From Candidatus Heimdallarchaeota archaeon (GTDB lineage Archaea; Asgardarchaeota; Heimdallarchaeia; Heimdallarchaeales; Kariarchaeaceae), in NCBI GenBank assembly GCA_027016475.1, contig JALUTL010000153.1, positions 1 through 13,980 on the forward strand: a stretch of 13,980 nt of DNA, given 5' to 3'. Of the stretch, positions 12,991 to 13,980 are shown in pieces (the stretch's first letter is position 1; each line of letters starts with the position of its first letter). Both the position numbers and the translations under genes were made by a program. The notes under the pieces are model-generated. The model had not been told where the DNA came from. It worked only from the letters and a program-made list of their open reading frames with translations, and made no database searches.

Positions 12991-13980
12991 ATGAAAAAAG
13001 CCATGATTTTTATAATCCTGTATTTCATTGTTTTTTTCACCTACCTTGTCGCATTCTGGATTTTCAAAATTGATCTGTTAAACTATTTAACACTTCCAAT
13101 GTTAATTTTTTTGGTTGCAAGTGTTTTGTTAAATATTTTGGAAACCCCAAAGGATTTGGAGCTTCCTTTTTTCTCATTTGAAGAAGTTTCCAAAAGTATA
13201 CTTACTAAACATTCGAACAGCAAGCTGGTCAATATCATAAACAATCCCTATACAACATTAGAAATGACTTCTCACTTGTTATTATTTGTTTCAATTAGCA
13301 TATCTGGATTAAATCCTAAATATAGCGGGGTGGCTAGGCTATTTGAGGGTATTAATGTGAATATTTCAGCTTTTGTAGGAATTATTGCACTCACGCTCTA
13401 TGCCGTTCTCATGTTCACTTATCCAATTTTATTAGTTTCAGGTTTATATTCATATTTTCTCAAATTGTCAGGCTTTTCCCGAAAGGAAAGATACAATATC
13501 TTAAAACGACATAGTAGAGAACTCAAATTGTTTGCAACAGCTTATATTTTTAGTTATCTTCTTTTGTATGGTACAATATTGGTAATTATAGTGCTTTCCT
13601 ACTTCTTTTTGGCTATTTGCATATTTTCAGGCTTCTTCATTACGGAACGTATGGGTATTTTTTTGATTATTTTGTTGGCTTTCTTAATCTATTTAATCTT
13701 TGGGAAAGTTTATTTGGATTTTTGTTATTTTGTAGCACTTGATCCAAAACATAGCCTCTGTTTAGAAAATATCATTACGATCTTCAAAAAGAATTTCCGA
13801 TTGACTCTTATTATTGCCAGCATTCGAATTTTGGTTTCTTTCGCATTCGTTATTGTTATGCTATACATTATACCCGCTTTCCTTTCCGAATTAATTCTTG
13901 CTTTACAAGTCCTATGGTCAGTTCTCTATTTCTATGCGACAGTCCGGTTCTCCGACTTTCAAGTTGATAAAGCTATTATG
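12991..13980 (+). CDS. Polytopic membrane protein of unknown function (3' end outside window)
   Basis: The frame from ATG 12991 stays open for 330 codons to the end of the window, so the gene is incomplete. I do not recognise it. Roughly eight hydrophobic segments are visible (about 5-24, 34-50, 94-106, 124-155, 181-212, 222-246, 271-294 and 298-319). A hydrophilic stretch separates the second and third (about 51-92), and a basic loop precedes the fifth (SRKERYNILKRHSRELK, 163-179). Lysine and arginine lie mostly in alternate loops, as expected for a genuine membrane protein. It starts 30 bases after the HG...ACES gene on the same strand and shares its low G+C content, so the two probably belong together. 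A family name would need a search. Confidence 0.75.
   Translation, partial: MKKAMIFIILYFIVFFTYLVAFWIFKIDLLNYLTLPMLIFLVASVLLNILETPKDLELPFFSFEEVSKSILTKHSNSKLVNIINNPYTTLEMTSHLLLFVSISISGLNPKYSGVARLFEGINVNISAFVGIIALTLYAVLMFTYPILLVSGLYSYFLKLSGFSRKERYNILKRHSRELKLFATAYIFSYLLLYGTILVIIVLSYFFLAICIFSGFFITERMGIFLIILLAFLIYLIFGKVYLDFCYFVALDPKHSLCLENIITIFKKNFRLTLIIASIRILVSFAFVIVMLYIIPAFLSELILALQVLWSVLYFYATVRFSDFQVDKAIM

Noticed and set aside
1..13980. tRNA or rRNA genes, CRISPR arrays, insertion sequences
   Set aside because: No cloverleaf, regular spaced repeat, transposase motif or terminal inverted repeat pair was found on reading either strand.

Overview
The window reads as a piece of an archaeal chromosome. 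Four ribosomal proteins (L3, L4, L23, L2) are of archaeal type and order. The methylmalonyl-CoA mutase is split into a small B12-binding and a large catalytic subunit. The NMN adenylyltransferase is of the short archaeal NadM kind. Many genes have a GAGGTG-like Shine-Dalgarno, and several intergenic gaps hold TATA-like boxes at archaeal spacing. The exact lineage cannot be fixed by eye. A euryarchaeal or Thermoplasmatota-like heterotroph that takes up peptides fits, but this is a weak inference.

Layout. Positions 1-141 hold the C-terminal membrane anchor of a truncated gene, probably the solute-binding protein of the transporter that follows. Positions 240-6309 are a same-strand peptide/nickel-type (Dpp/Opp) ABC transporter locus: permease DppB with an extra N-terminal membrane domain, permease DppC, a 133-residue membrane protein, ATPase DppF, a 309-residue membrane protein, and ATPase DppD. 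The two extra membrane proteins are unrecognised. The second is translationally coupled to both ATPases. An inverted repeat followed by a T-run (6331-6350) separates this locus from the mutase genes (6357-8336). The mutase gene converges on nadM (8333-8914, minus strand), and the two genes share one palindromic CTAG as stop codon on both strands. NadM diverges from rpl3 across a 132-base gap with a self-complementary TTTTAAAA box. The rpl3-rpl4-rpl23-rpl2 operon (9047-11857) is tightly packed, and rpl3 appears to start at ATT.

After rpl2 the usual rps19 is missing. Base composition drops (sampled lines go from about half G+C to about one third), and the rest of the window is accessory-looking: a 314-base gap with broken coding-like frames, a gene with an HG...ACES caspase-like signature plus membrane segments but no proper start (12172-12960), and a polytopic membrane protein running off the end (12991-13980).

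Functional picture: the first half imports peptides or similar substrates. The mutase feeds propionyl/methylmalonyl-CoA carbon to succinyl-CoA. NadM makes NAD, and the ribosomal cluster is housekeeping. The best candidates for something undescribed are the HG...ACES protein with its membrane neighbour inserted after rpl2, the extra membrane subunits of the transporter, and the AUU-start leader of rpl3.
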